A stretch of DNA of 64,000 nucleotides from Actinomycetes bacterium (GTDB lineage: Bacteria > Actinomycetota > Actinomycetes > Actinomycetales > Dermatophilaceae). A program made the position numbers and the translations under genes. The notes beneath the pieces are model-generated. The model had not been told where the DNA came from and searched no databases. It was given only the letters and a program-made list of their open reading frames with translations. This document shows positions 49,747 to 57,573 of this stretch, piece by piece. The stretch covers positions 77,641 to 141,640 of the forward strand of contig JAEZWF010000003.1 in assembly GCA_023420415.1 (NCBI GenBank), written 5' to 3'. Position 1 is the first letter of the stretch. Each line of letters starts with the position of its first letter.

Positions 49747-50490
49747 TCACACGGTGCGCCACCAGAGGTTGACGGCGTAGTCGACCGACGTGCCGTCGTG
49801 CTCGGCGAGAATGCCCTCGGCCGCCGTCTCGGGGAACTCGATCCGCACGACCGCCTCGAGGTCCTCGCGCGAGTCGAAGGTCCACTCGATCGTGAGTGGC
49901 TCGCGCTCCCACCCCTGACGAGCCCAAAAGCGTTGCACCGCAACGGGGTCGTACGTGGGGTAGGCGCGTGAGAACCAGCGCCCGAACGTCGAGCGGGTCG
50001 CGTCGTTGTCGATGACGTATGCCGTGCCGCCCGGTCGCAGGACCCGCTCCAGCTCGCGCAGGCCGGGTTCGCTGCCGGCGCCGAAGAAGTAGGCCCACCG
50101 GGCGTGGGTGATGTCCATGCAGGAGTCCGGGAGGGGCAGCGACTGGGCGACTCCGTCGAGAACCGACACCCGCGGCATACCCGAAACACGCTCTCGCGCA
50201 AGGGAAACCAGAGGTGGATGCGGCTCGACGCCCGTCACCGACGCGCACCCCAGCGAGTCGAACCGCGGCAGGTGGAAACCGCTACCGCACCCCACGTCGA
50301 GCAGGTCCGCACCCTCGAACGGGTGGATCCGCGCCATCGCCGCCTCGATCACCCCGGCCCGGTCGACGCCGAGGTTCTCCACCTCGTAGACGTCGGGGGA
50401 GCCCCAGATGTTCGGGCTGCGGGTGGGCTCGTGCGCCTCACGCGCGGCCTTCCACGCCGCACCGGCCGCGCGCCGCGCGCTGGAGCTCAC
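49747..50490 (-). CDS. class I SAM-dependent methyltransferase
   Basis: The 247-residue protein is a class I methyltransferase: motif I LLDVGCGSGFHLPRF, an acidic end of strand 2 in VTGVEPHPPLVS, DGVAQSLPLPDSCMDITHAR and the post-motif LERVLRPGGTAYVIDND. Substrate cannot be predicted. The GTG start at 50490 overlaps the stop of the upstream Cys-rich protein (GTGA), so both come from one message. It is 54 bases from the divergent-strand radA start region, reading in the same direction as radA. Confidence 0.88.
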   Translation of the reverse strand: MSSSARRAAGAAWKAAREAHEPTRSPNIWGSPDVYEVENLGVDRAGVIEAAMARIHPFEGADLLDVGCGSGFHLPRFDSLGCASVTGVEPHPPLVSLARERVSGMPRVSVLDGVAQSLPLPDSCMDITHARWAYFFGAGSEPGLRELERVLRPGGTAYVIDNDATRSTFGRWFSRAYPTYDPVAVQRFWARQGWEREPLTIEWTFDSREDLEAVVRIEFPETAAEGILAEHDGTSVDYAVNLWWRTV

Positions 50491-51323
50491 CGGCGCTTCT
50501 TCGCCTCTTGGGCAGCCAGGGTCGCGGGATGCACCATCAACGGCAACATCTTGCGGGAGTAGGCGTTTCGCGCTGCCTTGACGCTCGCGAGGTGAGCCTC
50601 ACAGCGCACCTCGAGCTCGGCATACGCCGCCTCACCCATCAGCTCGACCAGCTCGGCCCGGTTGCTGCGGTAGACCGGCTCGCGGCCGACGTGCGCCTCG
50701 GGGTTGCCCGAGCAGTACCAGTCGAGGTCGTGGCCGCCCGGCCCCCAGCCGCGGCGGTCGTACTCGGTGATCGTGACCTCCTGCCACGACGATCCGTCGG
50801 GCAGCTCGACCTTGCGGTAGGTGCGCCGGATCGGCAGCTGCCAGCACACGTCGGGCTTGACCGTGTGCGGCTCCTTGCCGGTCAGCACGGCATGTTGGTG
50901 CAGTGCGCAGCCGGCCCCGGCGGGGAAGCCCGGCCGGTTGAGGAAGATGCAGGCGCCGTCGACGACCTTGGTCTTGAGCGCGTCGTCCTCCAGCTCGGTC
51001 CAGGCACTGGTCTTCGTCGACCCGGGGTGCAGCTGCCACTCATCCTCACCGAGCTCCTTGACGACCTTCTTGACCCGCTTGACGTCGTCGTCGTCGGTGA
51101 AGTGGGCGCCCAGCGTGCAGCACCCGTCGTCGGGCCGGTCGGCGTAGATGCCGTGGCAGCCGCTGCCGAAGATGCACGTGTAGCTCGAGGTGAGCCAGGT
51201 CAGGTCGCAGCGGAAGCGCTGGTCGGAGTCGTCCGGGTCGTCGAACTCGACCCAGATGCGCGGGATGTCCAGCGGCGTCTCGGGCGGGTGGTCACCGGCG
51301 GGGTGGGTGGGGCGGTCGGGCAC
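50487..51323 (-). CDS. conserved Cys-rich protein of unknown function (DUF3109/YkgJ-like)
   Basis: The 278-residue protein has clustered cysteines, SYTCIFGSGCHGIYADRPDD then GCCTLGAHF, CIFLNRPGFPAGAGCALHQH and DWYCSGNPEAH, that look like a metal or Fe-S site; the pattern recalls DUF3109/YkgJ proteins. A long central charged helix (DDDDVKRVKKVVKELGEDEW) separates them. I recall similar proteins next to radA in other actinobacteria, but no function is assigned. It is translationally coupled to the methyltransferase, which may modify the same target. Confidence 0.75.
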   Translation of the reverse strand: MPDRPTHPAGDHPPETPLDIPRIWVEFDDPDDSDQRFRCDLTWLTSSYTCIFGSGCHGIYADRPDDGCCTLGAHFTDDDDVKRVKKVVKELGEDEWQLHPGSTKTSAWTELEDDALKTKVVDGACIFLNRPGFPAGAGCALHQHAVLTGKEPHTVKPDVCWQLPIRRTYRKVELPDGSSWQEVTITEYDRRGWGPGGHDLDWYCSGNPEAHVGREPVYRSNRAELVELMGEAAYAELEVRCEAHLASVKAARNAYSRKMLPLMVHPATLAAQEAKKRR

Positions 51324-51368
51324 CGGCCAACCCTACGTCGGCGGCATCGTCAACTCCCTGTGGGGCGC

Positions 51369-51860
51369 TCAGGTTGCGGAGGCGCGGCGGGAGCGGTGCA
51401 CCAGCCACATGGCCACCAGCACCAGCAGCAGCACGCCCGTCGTGATCCAGTTGAGCCAGGTGAGGTCCTGCACGAAGTCACCGGCCGTCACGGCTCGCGT
51501 CGGGTCGGGGTCGCGCGGGTCACCGTCCGTGGTCAGCAGGTTGATTCCCGCAATGGTCAGGACCAGCGCGGGCACGACGAGGAACAGCAGCCCGAACCGT
51601 GACCCCCGCAGCACCCCGATGAGGCACAGCAGCGCGACCGGCACCAACGCCGTGAGCAGCGTCGCGCCCGACTCGATGTAGCGGTCGCGTGACGGGACCT
51701 CACCGAAGAACGGTGCGATGTTGATGCCCGCTCCGAAGGCGTCCCAAGCCAGCAGGAGCCACCCGGCGAGGACGAGAGCCGCTGTCATCGGCCAGACCCG
51801 GGGAGGGCCGGCGGCAGGGGAGGGTGAGGTGCGCTCCGACGTCACGTGAGCAGGCGGCAT
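51369..51860 (-). CDS. small integral membrane protein of unknown function
   Basis: The 163-residue protein has three or four hydrophobic segments (VWPMTAALVLAGWLLLAWDA, LLTALVPVALLCLIGVL, LLFLVVPALVLTIAGINLL and WITTGVLLLVLVAMWLV). No domain is recognised. The ATG at 51860 overlaps a copy of the 8-mer GTATGCCG, and AAGACT lies seven bases before it. It is a single gene between the methyltransferase pair and the zincin operon, 75 bases from the latter's end. Confidence 0.7.
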   Translation of the reverse strand: MPPAHVTSERTSPSPAAGPPRVWPMTAALVLAGWLLLAWDAFGAGINIAPFFGEVPSRDRYIESGATLLTALVPVALLCLIGVLRGSRFGLLFLVVPALVLTIAGINLLTTDGDPRDPDPTRAVTAGDFVQDLTWLNWITTGVLLLVLVAMWLVHRSRRASAT

Positions 51861-51881
51861 ACCCCCAAGTCTTGCCCGCGA

Positions 51882-51925
51882 CCGGACCGGCCGCATGAGC
51901 GCAGGTGCTCACGCGACCGGTCCGG
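51882..51925 (-). terminator. weak hairpin after the HEAT-like gene
   Basis: CCGGACCGG (51882-51890) pairs with CCGGTCCGG (51917-51925), and an inner TGAGC/GCTCA stem extends it, leaving a loose structure with no U-run. It lies beyond the HEAT-protein stop in the direction of transcription. Terminator function is a guess. Confidence 0.4.
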
Positions 51926-51934
51926 GGTGCCTGT

Positions 51935-52948
51935 TCAGCGCGGCGAGAAGGGCGCCGGCTCGAGGCGCGGCACGGTGATCGCGCGTTCGCTGCGCCCGTC
52001 GATGGTGAACGTGCGCCCGGTCAGGGACGCGGTGGCGTGCGCCGCGGTGCCGCCCGGTGTGTCGACGGCCTCGACCGAGACCGAGAGGCCGCCGTCGTCC
52101 CCCCAGGTGCCCCGCCCCACGAAGCCGACCTCGCCGGTCGGCCGGGCAACGGTGACCGCGACCCCGTCGCCGTCCGGCCGGGTGAGCACGAGCCAGCGGA
52201 CGTAGGTCGTGCCCATCGACTCGTTGACCCCGAGCAGCGCGCCGGCCACGCCGGGTGCCTCACGCAGCCGCGCGGTGTCGGCGCTCGCGAGCACCACGTT
52301 GGTGCGACCGCCGCAGTCGAACGCGCCCACCGGGGTCGCGTCCGCCGGCACGAGCGCCGCCCACTGCGCGTCGGCCTTGGCCGCACGTCGCGGGACCGGA
52401 AGGTCGACGTCGTGGATGCGCGCCTTGATGCGCCCGGTGACCGGCAGCGTCGGGGCGTCCTCCCCGGGCAGCCGCAGCGCCGGGTCGGCGGGGTCGATGC
52501 GTAGCCCGAGTCGTTGGGACAGCAGCCGCGAGGAGATCCCCGCGGTGGCGACCGCGTGGTCCCAGGTCGCCCGATCCGCGGCCTCGCCGAGGCGGCGGGT
52601 GTCGGCGCGGGTGCCCAGCCGGGCCAGGCCCGCGCTGGCCGCGGCGACGAGCTGGCCGTCGACCTCACGGTCCGCGACGCGGCGCAGGGCCCGTACCGAT
52701 GCCGAGGCGTCGATCCGGCCCAGCGCCTTGGCCGCGGCCACCCGCACCTGAGGCTGCTCGTGGTCGGCGAGCACCTTGGCCAGCGCCGTCGTGGCGCGCT
52801 TGCCCGCCTGGCTGGTCGGGTTGGCCGCCGCCGCCTCGGCCAGGATGCCGATGGCGGTGCCCGGCGTGAGCGTGGTGGGTTTGCCGGCCAGCGCCGCGAT
52901 GGCGCCGCTGACCGTGCGGTCCTTCTTCGAACCGATGAGTACTGACAT
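51935..52948 (-). CDS. HEAT-repeat-like protein with C-terminal beta-rich domain, unknown function
   Basis: The 337-residue protein has a helical N-terminal half of about 135 residues with HEAT/armadillo-like repeats (ALAKVLADHEQPQVRVAAAK, GLARLGTRADTRRLGEAADR) and a beta-rich C-terminal half (VVLASADTARLREAPG, VAVTVARPTGEVGFVGRGTW). There is no signal peptide or membrane segment. It is the last gene of the tight zincin operon, 9 bases downstream of the protease. Its companions suggest a shared structure or regulated substrate; no family is recognised. Confidence 0.7.
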   Translation of the reverse strand: MSVLIGSKKDRTVSGAIAALAGKPTTLTPGTAIGILAEAAAANPTSQAGKRATTALAKVLADHEQPQVRVAAAKALGRIDASASVRALRRVADREVDGQLVAAASAGLARLGTRADTRRLGEAADRATWDHAVATAGISSRLLSQRLGLRIDPADPALRLPGEDAPTLPVTGRIKARIHDVDLPVPRRAAKADAQWAALVPADATPVGAFDCGGRTNVVLASADTARLREAPGVAGALLGVNESMGTTYVRWLVLTRPDGDGVAVTVARPTGEVGFVGRGTWGDDGGLSVSVEAVDTPGGTAAHATASLTGRTFTIDGRSERAITVPRLEPAPFSPR

Positions 52949-52957
52949 GGCCCCTCC

Positions 52958-53626
52958 TCAGCAGGGGTTCTTCATGCGGCAGTGGTCCCGCATGTTGTCG
53001 GCTTCGGACGTCGTGATGACCCCACCGTTGGGGATCGTCGGGTTCATCAGCGCGGTGCTGTTGTTGCGGTGGCTGAGACCCAGGTAGTGGCCGAGCTCGT
53101 GGGCGGTGGCGAAGTCGGAGAGCCCGCCACCGGCGTTCATCTCCACGACGCTGCCGTCCATGCCCTTGGCGTCCTTGTCGCACGGCCCGTCCACCCGGGA
53201 CAGCCCGGCGGTCGACCCGACGTACATCCGGACGAAGAACAGGTCGAGCGCGTCGTTCGGCACGGTCCACTCGTCGGTCAGGGTCTCGGCCTCGCCGTCG
53301 GAGTTGATGACGTCGCGGCCCTTCGCGTCGGTCGTCGAGATGACGAAGTGCTGGATCCGGCCGACGCCCATGGACTTGCCGGCACCGGCATACAGGTCGC
53401 GGGTCTTGGCGATCGCCCGGTCGATCTCGACGAAGTCGCCGTTCGTGAACTGGTCGGACCCCACCTGGATGCAGTTGACGTGGACGAACTTTGACCCGAG
53501 CCGGTCGAGCTGCTGGCGCAGTGACACCGGGACGGAGTTCGTCAGCTGCCCCATGAAGCTGTGGCGCACCGAGAGCGGCGAGGTGGCGATGCCGATGCAG
53601 GCAGCCCGTTGTCGCAGGCTGGGCAC
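52958..53626 (-). CDS. metzincin-type zinc metalloprotease
   Basis: The 222-residue protein contains HELGHYLGLSH at residues 176-186, the HExxHxxGxxH zinc site of metzincins (His176, His180, His186; Glu177 catalytic), and Met194 in STALMNP as the Met-turn candidate. Six Cys include two near the C-terminus (HCRMKNPC). The N-terminal half has no recognised domain and there is no signal peptide, unusual for a metzincin, so activation or secretion may depend on its partners. It lies 3 bases after the stop of the duplicated-module protein and 9 bases before the HEAT-like gene. Confidence 0.85.
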   Translation of the reverse strand: MPSLRQRAACIGIATSPLSVRHSFMGQLTNSVPVSLRQQLDRLGSKFVHVNCIQVGSDQFTNGDFVEIDRAIAKTRDLYAGAGKSMGVGRIQHFVISTTDAKGRDVINSDGEAETLTDEWTVPNDALDLFFVRMYVGSTAGLSRVDGPCDKDAKGMDGSVVEMNAGGGLSDFATAHELGHYLGLSHRNNSTALMNPTIPNGGVITTSEADNMRDHCRMKNPC

Positions 53627-53629
53627 GGC

Positions 53630-54136
53630 TCAGCCCTCGAACTTCTTGAGCCGGTCCTCGAGGTCCTTGATCTGTGCGGTGTAGCGCGACAGCGTGTCCT
53701 CGATCGACAGGTGCCCGAACGGGCTCTTGACGGTCATGGTGCCGTTGACCGTGACCGAGCCGTTGATCTTGACCGGTCCGTTGATGGTGACCCCGCCCGG
53801 GTAGTCGTGCGCCCAGTTGATGGTCAGGCCGTCGTCGAAGTCGTGCACCAGCGCGCGCCGCCACGGGGTCGCGCTCTTGCGCCGCGCCGCGTAGTCGAGG
53901 ACCAGGTCGGCCTGGTGGCAGGCGAGCCGGAACCCCTCGATGGTCACGCCACCGGGGTAGTCCGAGTCCCAGTTGAGCGTGAGCCCGTCGGTGAAGTCGT
54001 GCACCAGCGCGCGGCGTTGCCCGGCCGGCGGCGAGCGCCGGGCGGGCGCGTCGATGACGACGTCGTTGGCGGTGGTCTTGAAGATGTCTCCCTCGGCAGT
54101 CGTGGTGTTGCCATCGAGACGCAGGTCAGCATCCAT
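53630..54136 (-). CDS. duplicated-module protein with coiled-coil end, unknown function
   Basis: The 168-residue protein carries two copies of a 27-residue module at residues 42-68 and 94-120, with the shared pattern RALVHDFxDGLTxNWxxDYP followed by GGVTIxG. The second copy runs into short strand repeats (VKINGSVTVNGTMTVKS) and the C-terminal about 20 residues (LSRYTAQIKDLEDRLKKFEG) look like a coiled coil. No signal peptide is seen. The ATG at 54136 follows GGAAGGAAAG. It is the first gene of the zincin operon. The module looks like a solvent-exposed beta structure; I know no named family. Confidence 0.7.
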   Translation of the reverse strand: MDADLRLDGNTTTAEGDIFKTTANDVVIDAPARRSPPAGQRRALVHDFTDGLTLNWDSDYPGGVTIEGFRLACHQADLVLDYAARRKSATPWRRALVHDFDDGLTINWAHDYPGGVTINGPVKINGSVTVNGTMTVKSPFGHLSIEDTLSRYTAQIKDLEDRLKKFEG

Positions 54137-54245
54137 GGTTCGGTCTTTCCTTCCCCCGTGCCGCACTGTGCGGCGTGACATGGTTGGGCCGGTCTCGGCC
54201 CTCCCCCCGACGTGCAAGAGGGACGGCGAAGGCTCCTGATACCTC

Positions 54246-54273
54246 TTCGCCCCTGCCAGTTCGCCCCTGCCAG
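54246..54273. repeat. 14-bp tandem repeat beside the ppx promoter
   Basis: TTCGCCCCTGCCAG occurs twice in tandem at 54246-54259 and 54260-54273. The second copy ends 12 bases before the TAGCGT -10 element, so it covers the -35 region and lies between the divergent zincin operon and ppx. It could be a regulator site or simple slippage. Confidence 0.6.
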
Positions 54274-54285
54274 CGCGTGGCCGGA

Positions 54286-54291
54286 TAGCGT
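54286..54291 (+). promoter_or_regulatory. -10 element TAGCGT of the Ppx/GppA gene
   Basis: TAGCGT ends six bases before the ATG at 54298, the same hexamer and spacing as acuC at 62267. No ribosome site intervenes, so the gene is probably leaderless. Confidence 0.6.
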
Positions 54292-54297
54292 TGCCCC

Positions 54298-55224
54298 ATG
54301 CGCCTCGGAGTCATCGACGTCGGCTCCAACACGGTCCACCTCCTGGTCGTCGACGCGCACCGCGGGGCCCAGCCGATCCCCGCCAGCTCGCACAAGATCG
54401 AGCTGCGCCTGTCCGAGCACGTCACCGACGACGGGTCGATCGCCGACTCGGGCGCCAAGGCGCTGGCCCGGTTCGTGCGCGAGTGCCTGACCCTGGCCGA
54501 GGACCAGGGCGTCGAGGACGTCATGGCGTTCGCGACCAGTGCCGTCCGTGAGGCGCCCAACGGCCAGGACGTCCTCGACCTCGTGCGCGAGCAGACCGGG
54601 GTGTCGCTGGAGGTGCTGTCCGGGGAGGACGAGGCGCGCCTGACGTTCCTCGCGGCCCGACGCTGGTTCGGCTGGTCCAGCGGCACCCTCGCGGTCGTCG
54701 ACATCGGCGGCGGCTCGCTCGAGCTCGCCGCCGGCATGGACGAGGAACCGGACGCCGCGGTGAGCCTGGAGCTCGGCGCCGGTCGCCTCACCCGTGACCT
54801 CCTGCCCGGCGACCCGCCCGCGGCCGACCGCGTGCGTGAGGCCAGACGCGAGATCCGGGTGCGACTCGCCTCCGCGGTCCGTCCCCTCTCCAAGGTCGGT
54901 CCCGTCGACCGGGCCGTCGGCACCTCCAAGACGATGCGCTCGCTGGCGCGGGTCGCGGGGGCGGCGCCGTCGAGCGAGGGTCCGTATGCCGCGCGCCACC
55001 TCGAGCGTGTGGACCTCACCGCGATCGTGGGTCGCCTCACGACGATGACCGCACAGGAGCGGGCCACGCTGCCCGGCGTCTCGGCGGGGCGGTCGCGCCA
55101 GCTGCTGGCCGGGGCGCTCGTCGCGGAGGCAGCGATGGACCTGCTGGGCTTCGAGCGGCTCGACATCTGCCCCTGGGCGCTGCGCGAGGGAATCATCCTC
55201 GACCGCCTCGACCAGCTGCGCTGA
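54298..55224 (+). CDS. ppx: Ppx/GppA-family exopolyphosphatase
   Basis: This 308-residue protein belongs to the Ppx/GppA family, which removes terminal phosphate from polyphosphate or pppGpp. The ASKHA-type motifs are GVIDVGSNTVHLLVVDAH at the start, the VMAFATSAVREAPNG loop, GEDEARLTFLAARRWFG and the second phosphate loop VVDIGGGSLELA. It is the short actinobacterial form without the HD-like C-terminal domain. Ppx1- and Ppx2-like forms cannot be separated by eye. It is preceded by a tandem 14-bp repeat and followed by its own neighbour with an independent promoter. Confidence 0.88.
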   Translation: MRLGVIDVGSNTVHLLVVDAHRGAQPIPASSHKIELRLSEHVTDDGSIADSGAKALARFVRECLTLAEDQGVEDVMAFATSAVREAPNGQDVLDLVREQTGVSLEVLSGEDEARLTFLAARRWFGWSSGTLAVVDIGGGSLELAAGMDEEPDAAVSLELGAGRLTRDLLPGDPPAADRVREARREIRVRLASAVRPLSKVGPVDRAVGTSKTMRSLARVAGAAPSSEGPYAARHLERVDLTAIVGRLTTMTAQERATLPGVSAGRSRQLLAGALVAEAAMDLLGFERLDICPWALREGIILDRLDQLR

Positions 55225-55285
55225 CCCGAACCCGCGTGCCGGAGAACTCCCCACGGGTAGGGCTCAGGCACACGACTTCGCTGGT

Positions 55286-55291
55286 TAGGCT
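55286..55291 (+). promoter_or_regulatory. -10 element TAGGCT of the TIM-barrel isomerase gene
   Basis: TAGGCT ends six bases before the ATG at 55298, again with no ribosome site. It lets the isomerase and the overlapping TetR gene be transcribed separately from ppx. Confidence 0.6.
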
Positions 55292-55297
55292 GGCTCC

Positions 55298-56119
55298 ATG
55301 GCTTCGGCGGTGACGGTTCCCCGTGCCACCGTCGCGCTGTCGACCGCCTCGGTCTACCCCGACAACTGCGCGGCCGCGTTCGCCACCGCAGACCGGCTCG
55401 GCTACGACGGGGTCGAGGTCATGGTGTGGACCGACCCCGTGACCCAGGAGCCCGGCGCCGTCAAGGCGCTCAGCGAGCACCACGGCATACCCGTCGTCTC
55501 GGTGCACGCACCCACGCTGCTGCTGACCCAGCGCGTCTGGGGACCCGACGCGTGGACCAAGGTCGACAAGTCGATCGAGCTCGCCCAGGAGGTCGGTGCG
55601 CCGACCGTCGTGCTGCACCCGCCGTTTCGGTGGCAGAAGGAGTATGCGCGCGACTTCGCCGAGGGGGTGGCGGTGCGCGAGCACGACAGCGGCGTCCACC
55701 TCGCCGTCGAGAACATGTTCCCGTGGCGCGCCCGGCAGCGTGAGTTCGAGGCCTACCTGCCGCACTGGGACCCGGTGCCCCAGCCCTACGACCACGTGAC
55801 GCTCGACCTGTCGCACACGGCGACCGCGGGGTCGGACGCGATGGCGATGGCGGCGGCGCTCGGGCCGCGCCTGACCCACGTGCACCTCGCCGACGGCAGC
55901 GGCTCACCCAAGGACGAGCACCTCGTGCCCGGTCGCGGGGGCCAGCCGTGCGCGGAGTTCCTCGAGCACCTGGCGGCCCGTGACTTCTCCGGCTCGGTCG
56001 TCGTCGAGGTCGGCACCCGCAAGGTGACGCCGGAGCAGCGCGACCTCGACCTGGCGGAGGCGCTCGCCTTCGCCCGGCTGCACCTCGCGACCGCCGCGAC
56101 CGGGGCGGACGCGCGATGA
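55298..56119 (+). CDS. sugar phosphate isomerase/epimerase (AP endonuclease 2-like TIM barrel)
   Basis: The 273-residue protein is a xylose-isomerase-like TIM barrel: ALSTASVYPDNCAAAFATAD at the first strand, GYDGVEVMVW, IPVVSVHAPTLLL, APTVVLHPPFRWQ, LAVENMFPWRAR, DHVTLDLSHTAT, LTHVHLADGSGSPKDEHLVP and SVVVEVGTRKV, with the conserved acidic and His metal ligands at the strand ends. Substrate could be an inositol or sugar. The TetR gene overlaps its end (ATGA), so one regulator and one enzyme are co-produced. Confidence 0.85.
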   Translation: MASAVTVPRATVALSTASVYPDNCAAAFATADRLGYDGVEVMVWTDPVTQEPGAVKALSEHHGIPVVSVHAPTLLLTQRVWGPDAWTKVDKSIELAQEVGAPTVVLHPPFRWQKEYARDFAEGVAVREHDSGVHLAVENMFPWRARQREFEAYLPHWDPVPQPYDHVTLDLSHTATAGSDAMAMAAALGPRLTHVHLADGSGSPKDEHLVPGRGGQPCAEFLEHLAARDFSGSVVVEVGTRKVTPEQRDLDLAEALAFARLHLATAATGADAR

Positions 56120-56709
56120 GCCCGCGCGGCCGGCGGCCCGGCGGCGGTGACACCCGCGCCGACATCATCGAGGCGGCCCGGGACGAGTTCGCCGAGGGCG
56201 GCTACGACACGACCTCGCTGCGGGCGGTGGCGCGCCGAGCCGGCGTCGACCCTTCGCTGGTGCACCACTACTTCGACGGCAAGCCGGCCCTGTTCGCCGC
56301 GGTGCTCGGGGCGCCCGCCGACCCGTCGGCACTCATCGGCCAGGTCATCAGCGGACCGCGCGAGGACGTCGGCGAGAGCCTCGTGCGCACCTTCCTCACC
56401 CTCTGGGACTCGCCCGAGGGCCAGCCCCGGCTCATGGCGATCCTGCGCTCGGCGATGACGCAGGAGACGGCCCGCCGGATGATGCGCGAGTTCCTCACCC
56501 GCGAGGTGTTCGGTCGGATCGCGCGGGAGTTCGCCGGTGAGGCGTCGCCGGCCGAGGTCGAGCTGAGGGCGGGGCTCGCTGCCGGGCAGATGGCCGGCAT
56601 GGCCCTCATGCGGTACGTCATCGAGGTGCCCGCGGTGGTCCAGGCGTCCCAGGAGGACCTCGTGCGCTGCCTCGGGCCGACGCTGCAGCGCTACCTGGTC
56701 GACGACTGA
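56116..56709 (+). CDS. TetR/AcrR-family transcriptional regulator
   Basis: The 197-residue protein has the TetR N-terminal helix-turn-helix: TRADIIEAARDEFAEGGYDT, TSLRAVARRAGVDPSLVHHY and the FDGKPALFAAVL tail, then a ligand-binding helical domain. It overlaps the isomerase stop as ATGA. A palindrome overlaps the start of the ABC transporter genes 140 bases downstream, a plausible operator for this repressor. The terminator hairpin after its stop separates it from the ABC operon. Confidence 0.9.
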   Translation: MSPRGRRPGGGDTRADIIEAARDEFAEGGYDTTSLRAVARRAGVDPSLVHHYFDGKPALFAAVLGAPADPSALIGQVISGPREDVGESLVRTFLTLWDSPEGQPRLMAILRSAMTQETARRMMREFLTREVFGRIAREFAGEASPAEVELRAGLAAGQMAGMALMRYVIEVPAVVQASQEDLVRCLGPTLQRYLVDD

Positions 56710-56725
56710 GGCGCAGACCGCAGTC

Positions 56726-56780
56726 GAGGGGTCACGGCGCGCTGAAGCCGCCCGCCTTCGTCAGCGCGCCGTGACCCCTC
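56726..56780 (+). terminator. 20-bp hairpin after the TetR gene, followed by a tandem repeat
   Basis: Arms 56726-56745 (GAGGGGTCACGGCGCGCTGA) and 56761-56780 are exact inverted copies with a 15-base loop. They begin 16 bases after the TetR stop. A 14-bp tandem repeat GACCCCTCGTCGGC at 56772-56785 and 56786-56799 overlaps the right arm. No U-run follows. Confidence 0.75.
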
Positions 56781-56835
56781 GTCGGCGACCCCTCGTCGGC
56801 GACCGGGGCCATTGCGTCGTGCCCGCCCGGACGCG

Positions 56836-56856
56836 TACATTCATCACATGATGAAT
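56836..56856 (+). promoter_or_regulatory. -10 element TACATT and overlapping palindromic operator at the ABC start
   Basis: TACATT (56836-56841) ends six bases before the ATG at 56848, as in other leaderless genes. The sequence ATTCATCA-CA-TGATGAAT at 56839-56856 is an 8-bp perfect palindrome covering the -10 end, the TSS and the start codon. A repressor bound here would block transcription of the ABC genes; the upstream TetR protein is the natural candidate. Confidence 0.65.
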
Positions 56857-57573
56857 TACGCGGTCGAGATCGAACGGCTGCGGGTCGTGCGCGGCGGCCG
56901 GGTGGTGCTGCCCGAGCTGTCGGTGCGGATCCCCGCGGGCCAGGTCGTGGGTCTGCTCGGCCCGAGCGGCAGCGGCAAGTCGACGCTGATCCGCGCGGTG
57001 GTCGGTGTCCAGCTCGTCGAGTCCGGTGGCGTGCGGGTGCTGGGGGAGCCGGCCGGTTCGCCGGCGCTGCGTCGCCGGGTCGGTTACGTCACCCAGGCGC
57101 CGAGCGTCTACGACGACCTGAGCGTGCGCGCCAACGTGCGCTACTTCGCCGACATCCTCGGTATGCCGCCCGCGACAGTCGACGAGGCCGTCGCCGCCGT
57201 GGACCTCACCTCGCACGCCGACACCGAGGTGGGCCGGCTCAGCGGTGGGCAGCGGTCGCGGGTGTCGCTGGCCTGCGCGCTCGTCGGCGACCCGGACCTG
57301 CTCGTCCTCGACGAGCCCACCGTCGGGCTCGACCCGGTGCTTCGGCGCGACCTGTGGGAGCTGTTCAGATCCCTTGCCGCACAAGGGCGTTCGCTGCTCG
57401 TGTCGAGCCACGTCATGGACGAGGCGGTCCGCTGCGACCGGCTGCTCCTGCTGCGTGAGGGAGAGGTGCTGGCCGACGCCACGTTGCCCGATCTGCTCGA
57501 GGCGACGGGCACGCAGGACGCCGAGTCCGCCTTCCTCGCCCTCATCGACCGCGGGCAGGAGGTGCTCCGATGA
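56848..57573 (+). CDS. ABC transporter ATP-binding protein (ABC-2 exporter type)
   Basis: The 241-residue ATPase has Walker A GPSGSGKST, the Q-loop region VGYVTQAPSVYDDLSVRANV, signature LSGGQRSRVSLACALVG, Walker B LLVLDEPTVGLDP and switch SSHVMDEA. The protein begins MMNYAVEIERL; the first ATG at 56848 is preferred because TACATT lies six bases before it. It overlaps the permease gene by 4 bases. The locus is a complete TetR-controlled exporter of unknown substrate; compare the PadR-controlled pair at 12-14 kb. Confidence 0.92.
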   Translation: MMNYAVEIERLRVVRGGRVVLPELSVRIPAGQVVGLLGPSGSGKSTLIRAVVGVQLVESGGVRVLGEPAGSPALRRRVGYVTQAPSVYDDLSVRANVRYFADILGMPPATVDEAVAAVDLTSHADTEVGRLSGGQRSRVSLACALVGDPDLLVLDEPTVGLDPVLRRDLWELFRSLAAQGRSLLVSSHVMDEAVRCDRLLLLREGEVLADATLPDLLEATGTQDAESAFLALIDRGQEVLR

